Source of the DNA: JAZOTM01 sp045657625
Lineage (GTDB): Bacteria; Bacillota; Clostridia; Lachnospirales; Lachnospiraceae
Reading direction: 5' to 3'
Assembly: GCA_045657625.1 (NCBI GenBank)
Contig: JAZOTM010000017.1
Location: 1 to 64,000 of the forward strand
Length of the DNA stretch: 64,000 nt
Positions 1-11,000 of this stretch are shown in pieces (the stretch's first letter is position 1; every line of letters starts with the position of its first letter). The position numbers and the translations under genes were made by a program. A model generated the notes under the pieces. It did not search any database. It was given only the letters and a program-made list of their open reading frames with translations, and was not told the origin of the DNA.

Positions 1-1403
1 CATCCAAGTGTGGAGAATGGCCAGAGTGCGGAACTGAACCATGTATCCAATGTATCTTCATCCTGTGTAAGGTGTGTGCTTCCGCATTTTGGACAAACTG
101 TTGGTGCATCTGCTTTACGAGCAACGATAATTTCACCACAATCTGCACAGTAGTATGCAGGAATTCGGTGTCCCCACCAGAGCTGACGAGAAATACACCA
201 GTCACGAATATTTTCTAACCAATGAAGGTATGTCTTATCAAAACGTTCTGGAACGAATTTTAAGTTTTCATTCTTAAGTGCTTCAATCGCAGGCTGTGCA
301 AGCTCTTCCATTTTAACAAACCACTGCGGTTTGATAAGCGGTTCAACAGTTGTCTTACAACGGTCATGTGTACCTACATTATGATTATGATCTTCGATCT
401 TAACAAGAAGACCCATTTCTTTTAATTCTTCAACGATGGCTTTACGAGCTTCATAACGATCCATACCTGCGTATTTGCCGCCAAGTTCATTAATTGTCGC
501 ATCATCATTCATTACGTTGATCTGCTCAAGGTTATGTCTCTTACCAACTTCAAAGTCGTTAGGGTCATGCGCTGGTGTAATCTTAACAACACCTGTACCA
601 AATTCTTTGTCAACATATTCATCGGCAACAACAGGAATTTCTTTATTAACAATTGGAAGCAATACGTTTTTACCAATTAAATGTTTATATCTTTCATCTT
701 CAGGATGAACAGCAACTGCAGTATCGCCGAGCATTGTTTCCGGACGTGTTGTAGCGATTTCTACCATTTCATCAGAACCAACAACCGGATACTGAATATG
801 CCAGAAATGTCCTGCCTGATCTTCGTATTCTACTTCCGCATCAGAGATTGTTGTCTGACAAACCGGACACCAGTTTACAATACGGCTTCCTTTATAAATC
901 AAGCCTTTCTGGTGCATACGGGTAAATACTTCCAAAACGGCATCGGAACAACCTTCGTCCATGGTAAAACGTTCTCTGCTCCAATCTGCAGAGGAACCCA
1001 TTTTCTTTAACTGATTGATAATACGGCTACCGTACTCCGCACGCCACTCCCAGCATTTTTCCAAGAAGCCTTCTCTTCCCAAGTCTTCCTTGTTGATGCC
1101 CTGCTTCTTTAAAGAATCAATAACCTTTACTTCTGTAGCAATAGCTGCATGGTCTGTTCCCGGCTGCCACAACGCATTGTAACCCTGCATTCTCTTGTAA
1201 CGAATCAAGATATCCTGCATGGTGTTATCCAAAGCATGTCCCATATGAAGCTGTCCGGTGATGTTTGGTGGAGGCATCACAATCGTAAACGGTTTTTTGC
1301 TACGATCTGCCTGTGCCTTAAAATAGCCATTGTCCTCCCATTTTTTATAAAGTCTGTCCTCAATACCCTGAGGATCGTAGGTTTTTGCAAGTTCCTTACT
1401 CAT
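1..1403 (-). CDS. valS: Valine--tRNA ligase, 3' end outside the window
   Basis: Cytoplasmic class I aminoacyl-tRNA synthetase charging tRNA-Val. About 467 N-terminal residues are in the window; the C-terminal part lies beyond base 1. Visible: the start MSKELAKTYDPQGIEDRLYK, the ATP-binding HIGH-type motif as PPPNITGQLHMGHAL near residue 45, the GTDHAAIATE stretch, and the editing (CP1) domain with TTRPETMLGDTAVAVHP and GTGVVKITPAHDPNDF. Cys pairs (WCPVC; YYCADCG and VCPKCG) look like zinc-binding insertions. KMSKS is not in the window. The start is set by an AGGAGA site 6 nt upstream. It is preceded by a T-box leader, so expression should respond to uncharged tRNA-Val. Family assignment is very secure. 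Confidence 0.97.
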   Translation of the reverse strand, partial: MSKELAKTYDPQGIEDRLYKKWEDNGYFKAQADRSKKPFTIVMPPPNITGQLHMGHALDNTMQDILIRYKRMQGYNALWQPGTDHAAIATEVKVIDSLKKQGINKEDLGREGFLEKCWEWRAEYGSRIINQLKKMGSSADWSRERFTMDEGCSDAVLEVFTRMHQKGLIYKGSRIVNWCPVCQTTISDAEVEYEDQAGHFWHIQYPVVGSDEMVEIATTRPETMLGDTAVAVHPEDERYKHLIGKNVLLPIVNKEIPVVADEYVDKEFGTGVVKITPAHDPNDFEVGKRHNLEQINVMNDDATINELGGKYAGMDRYEARKAIVEELKEMGLLVKIEDHNHNVGTHDRCKTTVEPLIKPQWFVKMEELAQPAIEALKNENLKFVPERFDKTYLHWLENIRDWCISRQLWWGHRIPAYYCADCGEIIVARKADAPTVCPKCGSTHLTQDEDTLDTWFSSALWPFSTLG

Positions 1404-1408
1404 TTTTG

Positions 1409-1765
1409 TTCTCCTTCTGAAATAAAAAAGCCCTCTTGGCTCATTCGAACCAAAAGGGCGTTCTACACGCGGTACCACCTTTTTTCCCATGACACTTTTT
1501 CTCTGTCATGGCTCTTCGTCTTTAACGCAGACCTACGTGCTTCCCTACTCACCAACGATTGCATGATTCTGTCAATTTGATAATGTTACCAATTTGATAA
1601 TTCCATCCTCTCGACTCATTCCGCAAATCTTCGCTTGGCTTCAAAAAGCCGACTCCGAAGCTACCTTCCAGAAATCCTCTCTCATGCAGCTTTCAGCCGG
1701 TGACTGCAATTCTCTAAATCAAGGGTGTTTTCTGTACTCCTCTTCTTCAACGTCTTTCATATACT
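1409..1765 (-). promoter_or_regulatory. T-box riboswitch leader of valS
   Basis: The minus strand carries the T-box consensus AAGGTGGTACCGCG at 1468-1481, directly before a terminator hairpin. A stem III-like hairpin (CCATGACA...TGTCATGG) precedes it, and the AGAGA and CTGAAAG elements of a stem I occur near 1690-1720. A candidate specifier codon GTA (Val) is at 1662-1664, in the run GGAAGGTAGCTTC; this is only a guess from position. An odd near-tandem duplication ATTATCAAATTG...ATTATCAAATTG lies near 1576-1602. By family knowledge, uncharged tRNA-Val binding the leader would favour antitermination. Confidence 0.92.
1424..1459 (-). terminator. T-box-controlled terminator before valS
   Basis: Hairpin GCCCTTTTGG...CCAAGAGGGC followed by six T on the minus strand, placed between the T-box motif and the valS ribosome binding site. 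It is the off-state structure expected to compete with the antiterminator formed by the T-box sequence. Confidence 0.88.
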
Positions 1766-1770
1766 ATACT

Positions 1771-1799
1771 GTTATACATGAAAAAAAGGCAACTGTCAA
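1771..1799 (-). promoter_or_regulatory. Promoter of the T-box/valS transcript
   Basis: TTGACA (1794-1799) and TATAAC (1771-1776) are separated by exactly 17 nt on the minus strand, a near-consensus housekeeping promoter. The -35 box overlaps the stop codon of the upstream small gene, and the spacer is made from that gene's terminator hairpin and T-tract. Predicted start of transcription is near 1765. Confidence 0.75.
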
Positions 1800-1807
1800 A
1801 CGTTGCC
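1781..1807 (-). terminator. Terminator of the 49-aa membrane protein gene
   Basis: GGCAAC-loop-GTTGCC followed by seven T on the minus strand. The hairpin starts inside the last codons of the small gene and includes its stop codon. Confidence 0.8.
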
Positions 1808-1945
1808 TTCTTCCTCGTCATTTTCTTCTTCTTCGACTATAGCTGCCGTAGATCCGGCAACGATGGCTACCACTGCGGCTACTGCAGCAATGATAACAAT
1901 CAAAATCAAAACAAAAAAGAAAATCAAGAATCCCGTATCTGTCAT
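1796..1945 (-). CDS. Small single-pass membrane protein (49 aa), unknown function
   Basis: Starts MTDTGFLIFF, then a continuous hydrophobic helix rich in V, I, A and L (about residues 6-31), and ends in a strongly acidic tail (EEEEN DEEEGNV). One transmembrane span with a short N-terminus is predicted; the charge pattern suggests the acidic tail may be outside or at the membrane surface, but topology is unclear. It is supported as a gene by an AGGAGG site 8 nt before the ATG, a TTGAAA-16-TATAAT promoter upstream and its own terminator. It is monocistronic between the SGNH hydrolase and valS. No family recognised. Confidence 0.72.
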   Translation of the reverse strand: MTDTGFLIFFFVLILIVIIAAVAAVVAIVAGSTAAIVEEEENDEEEGNV

Positions 1946-1979
1946 CTCATGACCCTCCTGTATGAGGTATTATAAGGTT

Positions 1980-2007
1980 ATTATAGCACTTTTAGGTTTT
2001 ATTTCAA
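1980..2007 (-). promoter_or_regulatory. Promoter of the 49-aa membrane protein gene
   Basis: TTGAAA (2002-2007), 16-nt spacer, TATAAT (1980-1985), with the extended -10 element TGC just upstream, on the minus strand. It sits about 35 nt before the start codon. Confidence 0.72.
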
Positions 2008-2036
2008 ATTTATAGGGAATTTTTTTCAAATTAGGA

Positions 2037-2903
2037 CTAAAACTCATCCTTCTTCTCCAAAATTCGATTTGCAATGTACTCCATCGCCTCATCATTGGGA
2101 TGTTCCGCTTGGTCTTTGCCGATTTCATGTTCTTGCCCGTCGGCGCCATAAACAGTATCTCCGGAATATACGCGGTAACCTTCGCCTTGAATCTTTGACA
2201 AATCGATCAAGGTGACTTCTGTTTTCTGGCAGGCGATTTCTTTGGCTTCTTCGACATTTTCAATTTCCCAGAATTGTCCAATCATGAGCACTGTCGCATT
2301 TGGTGCCTTTTCCTGAATATAGGTAATCAGGTTTTCGTATTCCTCCGCCAACTGCGCTTGGTATTGCTTATCTGTCAAAGTGCCTTTTTCTTCATTGGCT
2401 TTTATATTTTCTCCAAGCATAATGGTAACCAAATCCAAGTCCTCTGACAAATAGCCATCCAAATACTGTAGCGTGTAATCACGATAGTATACCGGATTTT
2501 CCCAAATGCGAAAATTCAAAGCCTCTGTATTTACATTCTCGTAAAGTTCTTGCAACCCCGCATCTACTAAATGTACATAATCATTTTCTTCCGTAGTAGC
2601 TGCCATGCCCCATTCTCCCCACCAAATATCCTGCACTACCGGGTTCTTGGTGATGGAATTTCCAATGGCCAAATAATCAAACGAGTCATCTTCTTCTGTC
2701 GCCTGCATTGCTACTAAGAAATCTTCCATTTCTTGATTTTCGGTTTGCAGTTCCTTTACATTTTTCAGCAAGGAACCCATGAGAATCACTACTCCTCCCA
2801 GAACGCAAGCCACGCTAACAGCAGTCACAATTTTAGCAGCAACTAGAATCTGTTGTTTTTTCAACCTTTTGGTTTCCAATTTCTCATTTTTTTCATTTTC
2901 CAT
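2037..2903 (-). CDS. Membrane-anchored SGNH/GDSL-family hydrolase
   Basis: 288 aa. A charged N-terminus is followed by one transmembrane helix (about residues 22-46) and a short coiled-coil-like linker, then an extracellular SGNH hydrolase fold. Block I is seen as AIGNSIT (nucleophile Ser), block III as MLGEN, and block V as the AEHPND stretch with the catalytic Asp/His region near the C-terminus. Members de-esterify or acetylate cell-surface sugars; the actual substrate cannot be read. GGAGG lies 5 nt before the ATG, inside the T-rich tail of the terminator that follows the upstream GH25 gene, so it may be made by read-through. No clear terminator follows it. Confidence 0.8.
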   Translation of the reverse strand: MENEKNEKLETKRLKKQQILVAAKIVTAVSVACVLGGVVILMGSLLKNVKELQTENQEMEDFLVAMQATEEDDSFDYLAIGNSITKNPVVQDIWWGEWGMAATTEENDYVHLVDAGLQELYENVNTEALNFRIWENPVYYRDYTLQYLDGYLSEDLDLVTIMLGENIKANEEKGTLTDKQYQAQLAEEYENLITYIQEKAPNATVLMIGQFWEIENVEEAKEIACQKTEVTLIDLSKIQGEGYRVYSGDTVYGADGQEHEIGKDQAEHPNDEAMEYIANRILEKKDEF

Positions 2904-2912
2904 AAATCCTCC

Positions 2913-2945
2913 AAAAAAATCCGCACTCCTTTCGGAATGCGGATT
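2913..2945 (-). terminator. Terminator between GH25 and SGNH genes
   Basis: AATCCGCATTCC-GAAA-GGAGTGCGGATT followed by seven T on the minus strand. The following gene begins only 10 nt downstream, so partial read-through is likely. Confidence 0.85.
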
Positions 2946-2949
2946 CTTC

Positions 2950-4920
2950 TTACATGTAACTAATATTCATATCCACATATCCGCTAATACCGGCTACGCT
3001 TCCTTTTGATGAGTACTGCCACATATTATATCGACCTGAATAAGTACAACTTGAAGCATATTGTGCTACCCAAATCACATAGTTTCCAAGATTGGAAACA
3101 TTTAAATTTGAATTGAACCAACTCTTGCTGGCGTAAACGCCTGCTGTTCTACCGCCATTTACAATGGTCTTGCAGAATGCATTTACAATAGCTGTTCTTG
3201 TTGCTTTATCCAAGCTGTTGGCACGAGAACCTTCCTCGGTATCAATAAAGATTGGATAAGACAAACTATATCCGGAGCAAAGACTCAAACACATAGATGC
3301 TTCTTCTACTGCCTCTGCTTCTGTTACCGCCTGGGTAAAGAAGTAAACTCCGACTTTTAATCCCGCTGCTGTCGCACCGGCAATGTTTTTCTTGAAGTAA
3401 GAATCTTCAACTAAAGCACCGGTCTGTGTACCACGATATCCCAAACGGATAATGACATAGCTGATACCGGATGCTTTAACGGCTGACCAGTCAATGCTGC
3501 CCTGCCACTTCGATACGTCAATTCCTCTGGTTCCGGAGCTTGATGACAAAGCGCCATCTGAACCAAAATTGTAAGTCACACCACCGATTACCTGTGTACC
3601 TGTAACTGCCACATGGTCTTCTGTGTAATAATATACTTTTCCGTTGATTGTCTGCCATCCGGTGTAAACAATTCCGGTATAGTAAGTAGCAGATGTTGAA
3701 TAACTGGCAAGGGTTGCTACTGTCGTACAACTGGTATCCGTATACAACGTATTTCCGGAACTATCCTTTAAAGTCACAGAACTGGAATCAGAAACGGTAA
3801 CCGGAATCGTAATGCTTGAAGAACCGCCACTGTAACTGATGGTTGCTGTCACATTTGCAGAACCTGCTGCCACTGCGGAAATCGTTGCAGAATTTCCGGA
3901 ACCACTGACCGTTACCACACCGGTATTGTCACTTGCCCAACTCACACTGGTAGAAACAGAGGTGCTGTAACTCAAAGTCAAAGTAGCACTAGTAGAAGAA
4001 CTGGTACCCTTTGTGTAAAGTGTCGCGCTTCCCGGATAACTAACTGTCACGGTAGAAGCAGTCGTCGTATTCGTCTGCGTATCTGACTGTGTAGAATCTT
4101 CTGTCACAGATTCTGTTGCGGAAGTGGCTACATAATTTCTTTCCAAAGGCACAATAGATGCAGAAGTCAATGTGATTTCTGTTGTCACTGTGCTTCCCAG
4201 ACTAGCTGTCGGAAAATTGGATGTGCTGACAGCAGAACCGGAAACTGTCTTTCCTGCTGAAGTTGTAGATTCCACATAAGTAACTGTATCAGATGCAACA
4301 GATTCCTGCTCTACGGAGTTGGAAGAACCGGCATCTTCTGCTGCGGATACTTCGCTCTCACTCTTAATCTCATCTGTAACGTCTACTGCTTCATAATCAA
4401 TTTCATCTTTTACCTTTACAGAAATCGATTCTTCCTCTGTTTCATAACCGTCAATCTCATTCAATGAAACCGTATAAGTACCGGCCTCAATGGATTTGAT
4501 GTAGATGATTCCGTCTTGATCATCATCCTCATAGGTCGTGGTCTTTGCCTTTTTCTCATCCTTCGTAACGGAAATCACGAAATCTGCTCCCGTAACGTCC
4601 GTAGAATTCTGATCCTGGATTTTAATCTTTAAATCCTTCTCAATAGAACTGCCTACAAGACTTACTAAAACCGGTCCACTTTCTGTCTCAGACTCTGTCA
4701 CATCTTCCAACACATTCTCCAAAGCTTCTTCCGATTCGGTATCTTCCGTATCTGTCTGGGCTACCACAATTTCCGGCTGCTCATATCCATAAATAATTAC
4801 CCCACCGGTTACAGTACTGCCTGCTACCAATGCTGCCATAATACCGGCCAAAATGGACTGTTTTCGAGTCAAATGTGATAGTCGCTCCCCTATAATCGCT
4901 ATTAAATTTGGTAATTTCAT
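2950..4920 (-). CDS. Secreted GH25 lysozyme-like wall hydrolase with Ig-like and wall-binding regions
   Basis: 656 aa. N-terminal signal or signal-anchor helix (about residues 22-45), a Thr/Ser/Glu-rich stalk, a small Ig-like (Cna-B-like) part near residues 85-155, a BIG2-like domain (about 290-380), a short YG-type wall-binding stretch (GWQTINGKVYYYTEDH) near 420-460, then a C-terminal GH25 domain (about 465-656). GH25 motifs: RGIDVSKWQGSIDW with the first catalytic Asp, and PIFIDTEE. The family cleaves the MurNAc-GlcNAc bond of peptidoglycan. It has its own promoter (TTGCTT-17-TATAAT) and a terminator. The start ATG follows AAGAAGGG. Close domain relative of the GH25 part in the 1734-aa protein near 22 kb. 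Confidence 0.9.
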   Translation of the reverse strand: MKLPNLIAIIGERLSHLTRKQSILAGIMAALVAGSTVTGGVIIYGYEQPEIVVAQTDTEDTESEEALENVLEDVTESETESGPVLVSLVGSSIEKDLKIKIQDQNSTDVTGADFVISVTKDEKKAKTTTYEDDDQDGIIYIKSIEAGTYTVSLNEIDGYETEEESISVKVKDEIDYEAVDVTDEIKSESEVSAAEDAGSSNSVEQESVASDTVTYVESTTSAGKTVSGSAVSTSNFPTASLGSTVTTEITLTSASIVPLERNYVATSATESVTEDSTQSDTQTNTTTASTVTVSYPGSATLYTKGTSSSTSATLTLSYSTSVSTSVSWASDNTGVVTVSGSGNSATISAVAAGSANVTATISYSGGSSSITIPVTVSDSSSVTLKDSSGNTLYTDTSCTTVATLASYSTSATYYTGIVYTGWQTINGKVYYYTEDHVAVTGTQVIGGVTYNFGSDGALSSSSGTRGIDVSKWQGSIDWSAVKASGISYVIIRLGYRGTQTGALVEDSYFKKNIAGATAAGLKVGVYFFTQAVTEAEAVEEASMCLSLCSGYSLSYPIFIDTEEGSRANSLDKATRTAIVNAFCKTIVNGGRTAGVYASKSWFNSNLNVSNLGNYVIWVAQYASSCTYSGRYNMWQYSSKGSVAGISGYVDMNISYM

Positions 4921-4964
4921 GCTCTTTCCCTTCTTTAGGTATAAAAATACATAGTATCAATTTC

Positions 4965-4993
4965 ATTATAAACATAACCCAAATCAAAAGCAA
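4965..4993 (-). promoter_or_regulatory. Promoter of the 656-aa GH25 gene
   Basis: TTGCTT (4988-4993), 17-nt spacer, consensus TATAAT (4965-4970) on the minus strand, about 45 nt before the start codon. Confidence 0.6.
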
Positions 4994-5088
4994 GAAAAGT
5001 ACCCAGTATTGTGGGAGTTTTTTCCCTATCTCCAATTTCTTGTAAATAAAGAAACATGTCTCTATTCATTTACGTTTTGTTTTACATC

Positions 5089-8000
5089 TTAACTTCCGGA
5101 GCTAGATGAGGAACTTGTGGTTCGTCCTGAACCATCAACCCCGTCCCAGTAGAACATAGTACTCATATTACTACTTAATGTGCTGTAATTATAAATACTC
5201 AAGTCTGCCCAACTGCTGGCTGAGCTCTTGATATAAGTCCAATAATGCTTGTTTTTCATATAAGCAACTGCTGTTGCTGATGTATCATTGACATATTTAT
5301 AAGCATAGAAGGCTTCCTTCTTTGATCCACTGCTGGTCAATAATCCCAATTTCAAAACACCATCATTGGAATCATCATAGTAGGAACGAATCTCAAAAGC
5401 ATGAATCATGGGATTCGCTGCTGCTATGTAGTAAGAGTAAACAAGGGCTGCTGCCTGTAAGCTCTGTCCATTTGTTGAGGTATAACCTTGCTCTGACAAA
5501 ATAATGTATTTATCCGAGCCATAAGTACTTGCCACATACTCTGTCAATACGTTGATATTCGACATATTGATGTAAGAAGTACTTACACTTTGTGTACAAC
5601 CACTATTATTCCAGAAGGCTGTGGTTGTCAGTGGATTCGCATATGGATGGAAGGCCAAATCCCAATCCACCGGATTTTCTTCATCTGTGGAGTAGCTATC
5701 CAGCAAGGAAGCTATGGTATCCAATGAATATTTCGCTGTATATCCGTAGGAATTCGTATTCCAGCAATGATCCAAACAAATATATAAATGCGCTCCTGAA
5801 TTTACACTCTTTACTGCCTGATACAGCGCCAGATAGGTCTGCGCATAGGAAGCAAAAAATTCACTGGTGCTCATAGAGCCTTTGTACTGGTATACCGTGT
5901 AGGAGTTAATCTCATTTCCAAGTACCCAGTTGGAAATCACACCGGTGGTACCGGTATTTGTTCCAAAACGTTCTGCTAAATAATTAAAGGCTGCTGCAAT
6001 CTTCTGTACACCTGCCTGTTGCGAGTTCTCCCAAGAATAAAGCTGATGTCCCGAACTTCTTGCTTTAGAATGAATCATCGCTTTTGTAGAACTACTATAG
6101 TCCAACATAATCTGCATCGTAACACTGATATTATACTGTGAGCATCGATAAGCCAATTCGTAATAACCACCTAGGTTGTTAAAGGAGTAGGTCGTTCCAT
6201 TATAGTCATAAGACGAATCTCCTGTGGATGTCATAACTGTTGACATATAAAGATTCAGAAAAATATGACTGACCCCTAATCCACTCAAGGTAGATGCCAT
6301 ACTTTCCGCAACATTTTCTGTATAGGAAAGACCGCCTGCAGCAGAAATCACATCACTACCCTGGATACCCTTTACGGTATCTCCTTCAATATAAATGTCA
6401 TTTACGGCCAACTCATCGGTGTTGGTGCAATAAGCTGAATTGGAAACCAGTTTTAATACGCCACTGCTATTCTTAACAGCCAAAGCAAATTTACACATAT
6501 AAGGTTTTAAACCAAAACTCTTATAAGGATTATCGCTGTTGCTTCCTGTTGATGGACTGCTTGCAATCACACCGTTTGTCACCTTGTAGGTTGCTCCGGT
6601 ATAACTTTGTGACCAAGCTTGTCCATTTTCTACCATATCCAAATCAAAAGTATAACTATCTGCCATACTCCAGGTATCTGTGGCGGAATCATAAGAAATC
6701 AAATCTGTCTGATCAATAGAATCCACCATATACTCAATGGCACTGGTACTCTGATTTACGGTTACCAGATAAAACTTATCATCAGAGGAATTTACTCCGT
6801 TTGGAATGGAAACATTGACTTCCACGCCCAAATCTGTTGAGGTACTATCATTCAAATTGCTGGTAGCTCTTACGGTACTGACCACAGTAGCGCTGGTTGA
6901 AATATCCACGCTATCGGTCAAATTCCAATCCGCAGTAAAAGTCACCGTATCACCATCTGTTTTCGTCAAGAAACTAACACCGGTCTCCGGTGAATAACTG
7001 CTGCCATTGCTACATACCCAAGAAGCTACCTCTTCATAACCGCCGCTCTTAGTAAACCATTCTGCAGAAGGAAGTGAAACACTTGTTTCTGCATCCGTTT
7101 CCATGGTTAAAATAATCACTCCGGAAGAATCTGTGCTAACTGTCCATCCGGCTGCTTCAGCCAAGGCTTCTCCGGTATCCGAGAAACTTGCTGCACTATC
7201 TGCCAAGTCTACGGAAATGGTGTAATCAATCGGGTCCCAGGCTGCGTAAAGCACCACATTTCCGTAAATCCCCAGTTCTTCTATCTTTTCTTCTAGGCAA
7301 TCCGTGGTTGTAATAAAACGCTCTGCAATAGAGCAAGTAGCATCATTGATATACCAACCGGTAAAGTCGTAATAAGTCTTAGTCAAGCCCGGAATGATTT
7401 GAGTGGTACTGGCTGTATATGTGGTTGGATACTTGGAACCACTGATTTTTGTTCCACCATTTAAAGTATAGCTAATACTATAGGTTGGTTTTTTCCAAAC
7501 CGCATAAAGGGTTACACTGTTTTTCTTTGAGGAACTACTTACTCCTGTGGCCAGGTTGGAATAGGTTTTACTGTTCACATAGCTGGCAGAAGTGGCAGTA
7601 GCACTCTTGGACCAACCAAGAAAGGTGTATCCTGCTCTCTTTAAGGTTGGCAAAGTATAGGCTGTACCTGTATCAAGTGTGGTAGAAAAACCATCCGTGG
7701 TGGATGATGTAGAGGAAATACTTCCATAATTTACCACACTCACCTCATCATCCAGGTTTAAATCAAAATTTACTTTATAGGTGTATGCTGTCCATTTTGC
7801 ATAATAAACCTGATTTTTCAAATCAGAGGACACATCCACTGTTCCGGACACATAAGAATCCTCACTGAAATCCGGATCTGTGTACCATCCTGCAAACTCA
7901 TAATTGGTTCTGGTGATGGTTGGAAGTGTTACTGTCGCATTTGTAACTGTAAAATTCTTGGTGTATGAACCTTTTAAAGTTCCGCCGTTTGTAACATAGG

Positions 8001-11000
8001 TTACGGTGTAAGTAGTTTTTGTCCAAACCGCATACAAGGTCAAAGCTGTATTTTTGGTCAAATTTTTCACCATGACACCCGGTGCATAATTCACCTTGGT
8101 GCTTCCGGCAGTCAGAGACCAACCGGTCAACGTATAACCATCCTTGGTATACCCATTCGGTAGCTGATACGTATTATCTGCTGTATAGGTTTTGGTACCA
8201 AGGGTTGTGGTGCCGTCCGAATCCATAAAGGTCACGGTCACATCATTGGCTGTCCACTTTGCATACAGTTTTAAATTTCCATAGCTTGCTGTGGAAGCAG
8301 TATAAGCAGTTGTGAAATCCGGATCTAAATACCACCCTGCAAATGTATAGTAGGTTCTGGTTGGATCCGTCAAGGTTGGGAAACCTGTCGTTGCTGTATA
8401 AGAAGAAGCATTTCCCTTTCCATTGGTTCCACCATTTAAATAATAGGTAATGGTGTATTTCGTGGTACTCCAAACGGCGGTTAATGTAATACTGCCGCCA
8501 TCTGTCGTTACCAAATTATTTACCGTCGCTCCCGGTTTATAGGTTTTGGTACCTACTTTCCAACCGGTTAGTGTATATCCTTCGCTTGTCACCTGTGCTG
8601 CTGTAGGCAAGGTGTAGCTTGTATTATTGCTGCAAGACAAAGTGTAAACACTACTGTCTGAAGTAAATGTCAATCCTGCTGCAGAAGAAACCGTTACATC
8701 GTTTGCCACTGCGGAAGTGTTTAAATTGAAGTTTATGGTATAACTCTGTTCACTCCACAATGCATACAGGGTAATGTTTCCAATATCTCCTGTATCCGCC
8801 AACTCTGTTGGTGAAATACTTGTTACCTTGGTTCCACTTGTACTATTCGTGGCATACCAGCCCAAGAAGGTAGCATAACTCTTAGTCACCTTTGTAGGCA
8901 ACGTAATATCGGCTGTTGTCGCATTAAACTTTGTCGTATAGGAACCGGATATTTTTCCACCATTTAAATTGTAGGTAATGGTGTAAGTATTGATACTCCA
9001 CTGTGCATACAAATCAATGGTAGCTCCGTCTGTCTTGGACAGGTTCGAGAAGCTCTTGCCAGGTGTATACTTGGTTCCCTTTCCGGTAGCCAATGTATTC
9101 CAGTAACTCAAGGTATATCCACTCTTCGTAAAGGTGGAAGCTGCTGCATACGTGGAAGCGGTTCCATAACGATAAGTTACCGATGTATACGTATCGCTAT
9201 CCAGATTACTATGATAACGAATTGTATAAGTATACGGTTTCCAAGCTGCATATAAAGTCACATTACTCAAGGTGCTTGCAGAAATCGTAGTTACCGGTGT
9301 GTAACTTTCCGTATCTCCATCCAATGCGGCTTCCACTGCTGCAGATGCAGCATCTGCGGTAGTAAACCATCCAATAAAGGTTGCATAACTCTTTGTTGGA
9401 TTATCCAACTCAATGGTTCCACTATTGATGTTGTAACTACTTACATTGGTACTTGCATTCTTTCCACCATTCAAACTGTAAGTAATGGTGTAGGTATTTG
9501 CAGTCCAAACTGCCTTTAACGTAATGGTTCCACCGTTGGTGGTTGTTAAATTCTTAAAGGTGGCTCCCGGTGTATAAGTCTTCTTGGTAGAAGCATCATA
9601 CCATCCGGTTAAAGTGTAACCTGCTCTTTCTACTCTTGTGCTGAAATAGTAAGTACTATTTACATTGCAAGTCATAGTTAAATCCGAAGCAGCCATGACA
9701 CTGTAAGTAGAATTATCAATGTCATCATCAAAGGTGTAATTTACCGTGTAGGTATTGGCTGTCCACTTCGCATATAAAGTAACATTTCCGGTTTTTACCA
9801 TTTCGGAAACATCGAAGGAAGTAACCTGTGTTCCGGAAGTAAAGTCCGGACTCGTGTACCATCCGGCAAACTGATAATTTGCACGAACAGCATCTTTCAA
9901 AGTGAAATCGCTGGTTTCTGCATTGTAGGAAGTACTGTTTCCTCCGTTGCTGGATCCACCATTCAAACTATAAGTAATCTTGTAAGTATTTCTCGTCCAT
10001 ACCGGATACAAAGTAATGGTTGCTCCATTTGTCGTAGACAAGTTCTTAAAGGTAGCTCCTACTTTGTAAGTCGTTCCGGTTGCTGTTTTCCATCCACTCA
10101 AGGTATAGCCATAACGGGTAATTCCCTTCAGGAAGGTGTAGCTGGTTCCACAACTTGCCGTAACAGAATCCCCGGTAGCTGCCTCTCCATCTGCATCGTA
10201 AGTGGTATCGGAAATAGCATTTCCTTGATAATCCTGTGTGAAATCATAAACCACACTGTAAGTATACATGGTGTAATTTGCAGTGATGGTTAAGTTTCCG
10301 GATAAGCCCTTTGCATAAAGCGTTGCAAAATCAATGGTATCAACGGTCGCTGTATTTCCGCTGCTGTCCTTAGCAGTCCAACTCTTAAAAGTAGAGTACG
10401 CAAGACTTGCATCATACAGCGTTGTGGAAGCAGTGTTGACATTGTAGCTTGTCGGATTGGTGCCAAGGGACTTACCTCCACCTAAACTATAGGTAATCTT
10501 GTAAGTTGCCACCGTCCATAAAGCATAAACATCAATATTTGCTCCATCTGTTGCCGTCAAATTCTTTAAGGTCTTTCCGGCTGTATATTTTGTTCCGGTA
10601 CCATCGGAATTCGTGGTCCAATAAGTCATGGTGTATCCTGCATTGCTAAAGAGCGTAGATGCTCCGTAGGTGTAGGATGTGTTGTAATTGTAAGTTACCG
10701 CTGTTGTGGTATCACTTCCGGAAATATTACTGTGATACGTAATGGTATACGTATTTGCTCGCCAAGCAGCATATAACGTAATCTTTGTTCCACTGGATGG
10801 AATCAAATCTGATGTCAATGCTGTTACCGCAGTCGGTGCTGTAATGCTGCTATCGCTATAAGCCGCGATGGCTGTTGTTACATCACTGCTGCTGGTGTAC
10901 CAACCCAAGAAGGTATAACCGGTTCTCGTTGGCGTCGTTAATGTCACGCTACCATTTTCTACATTGTAGGTCGTTGCATATCCCTTGTGGGAACCACCAT

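Noticed and set aside
4781..5035. 84-aa minus-strand frame overlapping the GH25 start
   Set aside because: Contains the GH25 promoter and then runs out of frame through the GH25 coding sequence; a hydrophobic start by chance.
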